The notes under the pieces are model-generated. The model did no database searches. It worked only from the letters and a program-made list of their open reading frames with translations, and was not told the origin of the DNA. A program made the translations under genes and the position numbers. From a virus, in IMG/VR virus record IMGVR_UViG_3300030503_000204, positions 1 through 24,719 of that record: a stretch of DNA of 24,719 bases; one strand, given 5' to 3'. Positions 22,195-24,719 of the stretch are shown here, piece after piece (positions within the stretch are counted from its first letter, which is position 1; every line of letters starts with the position of its first letter).

Positions 22195-23289
22195 TCAACG
22201 CATTCCGAGTCGAGCTTCGCGCTTCGACGCTCGGATTGCGGCTTTGTTTGCCCTATCGCGTTTCACGAACTCTTCCATGCTGAGGCTCTCGTCCGACAAC
22301 GGGGTTTCCGTGTTCGGGGCGGCTCCAGCCGGGACGCGCGTGGGCGGCGGCGGGGCGGAGGTGACGGTCTTCGGTTGCTTCACGGGCGGTTTGGCGGGTG
22401 TTGTCGGCACAGCCGGCGTGACGGAGGTAGCAGGTTGTGCGAGACGGGCCTTGATCGCACCGATCCGTAGGAGCTGTAGCGGCGGGGGTAAAGCGGCGAT
22501 TTCTTTCGCCACGTTCACATCCTTCGCGATCTCATACAGAAGTTGTGCGGATTGGTCGTCCTGGACAATAACTGCGCGCGCCATCGGATCCAGTTGCGGC
22601 AATTCCTTATTTCCGATCACGGCCTTAAAGTCCGGCGTAACTTTCGCGAACTCCGTGGCCGAGGCCTGAAACTTCTGGGCAATTGCTGCTTGTGCCGTCT
22701 CGGCTGCAGTCGTGGTCTTCGCCTTTGCCAGCTCAGCGCTGAGGCCTTTCGCAATCTGCTTGCGAATGTATTCCACGTTCTTCTGCTGCAGTTTCACGGG
22801 ATCGTACTGAACGTCCGGATCTTCCGGGCTCGGGGGAACGTCATCGTCTGCAGGCGCTGCAGCTGCGGGTTCCTCAGCGGGGGCTGCTGGCGTTACGGGC
22901 TTCCCGGCCCGAGCCGCTTCCAGCTCCGCGCGAAGGCGAGCGTTTTCCGCTGCCTGGAGTTTTCCGAAGTCTCGGTACGAGTTCTTCTCGTCTACCAATT
23001 CCATGATGCGTGCACGAGCTGAACCCTTGGGTGGGGCGTCAGTTGCGGCGCTCGGCTCGCCGGGTGAGGTGGGCGCACCCTCATCGGTCTCATCGCCCGA
23101 AGACTCGCCACCGGCAAGATCGGATGCCGGGTCCGTGGATTCAGCGGCTGGCGCGGCCGCTGGATCTACCTCTGTGTTCTCCGCCGGAGGGGGCGTATCC
23201 GATGCGACCTCTACAGGCGGCGTCGGAATCTCAACCATTGTCTGCGGCTGCTGTTCATAAGTAGCCAACGAATCTCTATCAAAAGCCAT
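22195..23289 (-). CDS. Capsid scaffolding protein, 364 aa
   Basis: The start is ATG 23289, with GGGAG seven bases upstream; an in-frame GTG 14 codons earlier (23331) has no good site. The N-terminal third is acidic, Pro/Ala/Glu-rich and disordered. A coiled-coil-like stretch (ELVDEKNSYRDFGKLQAAEN and onward) follows near residue 110. More helix is present around 170-280. The C-terminus is short, charged and basic (RDRANKAAIRASKREARLG), like the coat-binding tail of P22 gp8. It lies between portal and coat genes, the normal place for a scaffold. P22 gp8 is 303 aa; this one is longer mainly in the disordered part. Confidence 0.85.
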   Translation of the reverse strand: MAFDRDSLATYEQQPQTMVEIPTPPVEVASDTPPPAENTEVDPAAAPAAESTDPASDLAGGESSGDETDEGAPTSPGEPSAATDAPPKGSARARIMELVDEKNSYRDFGKLQAAENARLRAELEAARAGKPVTPAAPAEEPAAAAPADDDVPPSPEDPDVQYDPVKLQQKNVEYIRKQIAKGLSAELAKAKTTTAAETAQAAIAQKFQASATEFAKVTPDFKAVIGNKELPQLDPMARAVIVQDDQSAQLLYEIAKDVNVAKEIAALPPPLQLLRIGAIKARLAQPATSVTPAVPTTPAKPPVKQPKTVTSAPPPPTRVPAGAAPNTETPLSDESLSMEEFVKRDRANKAAIRASKREARLGMR

Positions 23290-23343
23290 GTTCAATCTCC
23301 CGCGGTTACGATCCGCAAACGAAGGGTTCACCTAGACGAAAAG

Positions 23344-23419
23344 TGGCTGGCGCGCGTGGGGTCGAACCACGGACAGACGGATTAACAATCCGTTGCTCTA
23401 CCAACTGAGCTACACGCCA
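23344..23419 (-). tRNA. tRNA-Asn (anticodon GTT) with encoded CCA
   Basis: Reading the minus strand from 23419, a complete cloverleaf can be drawn: acceptor TGGCGTG/CGCGCCA (with one G-U), D-arm GCTC/GAGC, anticodon stem ACGGA/TCCGT with loop TTGTTAA giving GTT, and T-arm CGTGG/CCACG with TTCGACC. Position 73 is G, followed by encoded CCA, for 76 nt total. It is only one base from the portal stop and about 55 bases before the scaffold start. It is a full gene, not an att-site fragment. Confidence 0.93.
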
Positions 23420-23420
23420 A

Positions 23421-24719
23421 TCAAGCGGCTTGCGAGTTCGGCTGACCACCGGGCGGCGGCGCACCCTGGCTTTGTCCGGACGCCGCGGTGGCGGCCTGTG
23501 AGGCCTCGCCTTCCGCGGCAGCCGCTTCGCTGGGTTCACCCAGTTCTTTAGCGGCCAGCAAGTTCTGGAGATGGCGGTTCGCCGTCTCAAATATCACGCG
23601 CAGTTTTTCCAGCTCCGACGCGCCGGCTTTGCTCGCGGCAATCGTAGCGTCGGACTTTGCCTTGTCCGCTTTGGCCAAGGCTGTCTGCAATTCTGCCTGC
23701 TGCAGCGGGTTGGGCTGCGGGGGCGGGTTGTTCTTCTGCTCTTCAGGCGTCGGCTTGACGATGCCCTGGTGAATGAGCGGAATACGAAGACGACGCGCCA
23801 TCTCTCGGCTATCGGGCGAGTCGATATTCTTCGCCAGTAGATCGCCGCACAACTGCGCGATCGACGGAATCGTATCGGCGGCGTCAATCAGCGTCTGCAG
23901 AGTCTCCTGGCGCGCGGTCTGGTAGTCCGGGCCCAGCGTCACTGTGCAGTCGTACGTCCCTTCCGAAAGGTCGTTGAGCAGCTCCGCGCCTTCCTGGCCG
24001 TGATTGATCGGCACAATCTGCTCGACCAGATCCGGGCCCAAGATGCGCTCAATGCGCTGCGTATCGTACGTGCCCGGGATCATGTCTATCATGACCTCCC
24101 AGGTCAACTGAAGTGCGGCGCCGAAGCCATCTTTAAACTCAAATGTGCCCAGGTCGGACCGGCGCGTGTGCTGCACCAGGGCCTTGCCCGAGACGCGGTT
24201 CATGTCCTCCGCGTTGCCGAGCGCCGGATCGAAGAAGCCCAGCGTGGCCTGGATGTCCTGAAGCGCCTGCTGTGCCAGAGCGATGGCGCCCTCTGGCACA
24301 TCGATCGGCTGCGCGCGAGTCGGTACTAGCGGGATGCCTGCTTTCGCGGCTTCCTTATCGACGTTGAACGGCAGGTACGGCCGCGAGGCGATGTTGGCTT
24401 CAGCCCACTGCGCCTCGAAGCCCTTGATCATGTTCGCCGTGACGAGATACGGCGCCTTCGGCACCAGCACGCTACGCTCGATCATATCCGAGCAGCGGCT
24501 GTTATAGGTGCGCTGAGCGTCCTTCGCATGACGGATCATGCTCTGAAGCTTCTTGCGCCCTTCGATGTTCACGAAGCGGCCCGGGCAGCGGATCACTGGG
24601 ATGCGCTTCCAGTCGTAAACGACCGGGCCTTCCAGGATCTGCGTGCCGTCCATCTTCATCCACAGCACTTTCCACTCGATCGTCTCGCGAGTGCGAACGA
24701 CGCGCTGCGCGCCGGTTTC
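23421..24719 (-). CDS. Portal protein, P22-like, C-terminal part (5' end outside window)
   Basis: The frame is open to the window edge, so the start is beyond 24719; the in-frame GTG at 24668 is internal. The visible part (432 codons plus stop) has the features of P22-type portal proteins: RCPGRFVNIEGRKK, a helical RHAKDAQRTYNSRCSDMIER, FDPALGNAEDMNRVSGKAL, IPGTYDTQRIERILGPD, and TVTLGPDYQTARQETL. It ends in a long helical barrel and a Gln/Pro/Ala/Gly-rich tail. The portal forms the dodecameric ring for DNA packaging and ejection. Terminase genes would be expected upstream, outside the window. The stop is one base from the tRNA. Confidence 0.9.
   Translation of the reverse strand, partial: ETGAQRVVRTRETIEWKVLWMKMDGTQILEGPVVYDWKRIPVIRCPGRFVNIEGRKKLQSMIRHAKDAQRTYNSRCSDMIERSVLVPKAPYLVTANMIKGFEAQWAEANIASRPYLPFNVDKEAAKAGIPLVPTRAQPIDVPEGAIALAQQALQDIQATLGFFDPALGNAEDMNRVSGKALVQHTRRSDLGTFEFKDGFGAALQLTWEVMIDMIPGTYDTQRIERILGPDLVEQIVPINHGQEGAELLNDLSEGTYDCTVTLGPDYQTARQETLQTLIDAADTIPSIAQLCGDLLAKNIDSPDSREMARRLRIPLIHQGIVKPTPEEQKNNPPPQPNPLQQAELQTALAKADKAKSDATIAASKAGASELEKLRVIFETANRHLQNLLAAKELGEPSEAAAAEGEASQAATAASGQSQGAPPPGGQPNSQAA

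Noticed and set aside
23344-23419. tRNA as an integration (att) site or remnant
   Set aside because: It is a complete tRNA inside a morphogenesis operon, with no integrase and no second copy of its 3' end seen.
1-24719. CRISPR array, insertion sequence, toxin-antitoxin pair, or diversity-generating retroelement
   Set aside because: No regularly spaced repeats, transposase, paired small toxin-like genes, or reverse transcriptase motifs were found in any frame.

Overview
This window looks like part of a tailed double-stranded DNA bacteriophage of the short-tailed (podovirus) type with a P22-like virion. The right-hand 19 kb reads, on the minus strand, portal (cut by the window edge), tRNA-Asn, scaffold, P22-type coat protein, a small decoration-like protein, gp4-like and gp10-like head/tail completion proteins, and a tailspike. 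A lysis cassette follows, then three large internal/ejection proteins and a second, short tail-fibre-like protein. The host cannot be named. The inner/outer membrane spanin pair (Rz/Rz1) indicates a Gram-negative host, and the high GC of most genes suggests a GC-rich proteobacterium. No integrase, repressor, CRISPR array or IS element is seen.

Left part (1-5507, plus strand): a tightly packed early/replication operon entered from off-window. It starts with the C-terminal end of a family A DNA polymerase, although an in-frame GTG makes it look like a complete small gene. Then come a 67-aa unknown, a VRR-NUC nuclease, a SNF2-like helicase, a large zinc-ribbon protein with metallophosphatase-like motifs, a cupin-fold protein, a DUF6378-like protein and an HslV/proteasome-like Ntn hydrolase. 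Most junctions overlap by 1-8 nt or are separated by a few bases, so translational coupling is likely.

Middle junction (5504-5507): the plus- and minus-strand operons converge tail to tail, and one CTAG supplies the TAG stop of both genes. An inverted repeat spans the junction.

Right part (5504-24719, minus strand): morphogenesis and lysis. Reading in the direction of transcription, the head genes come first. Two hairpins follow, one after the coat gene and one before the gp4-like gene. Next are the tail genes, then a lysis block (two small membrane proteins around a GH24 endolysin, then Rz with Rz1 fully embedded in another frame). Last are 728-, 583- and 1575-aa proteins, probably ejected with the DNA, and the 239-aa fibre-like protein. 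The 1575-aa protein carries C-terminal regions that look like enzymatic or effector modules and is the most interesting single gene. The phosphatase-like/cupin/DUF6378/Ntn-hydrolase block is the most interesting gene cluster of unknown purpose.
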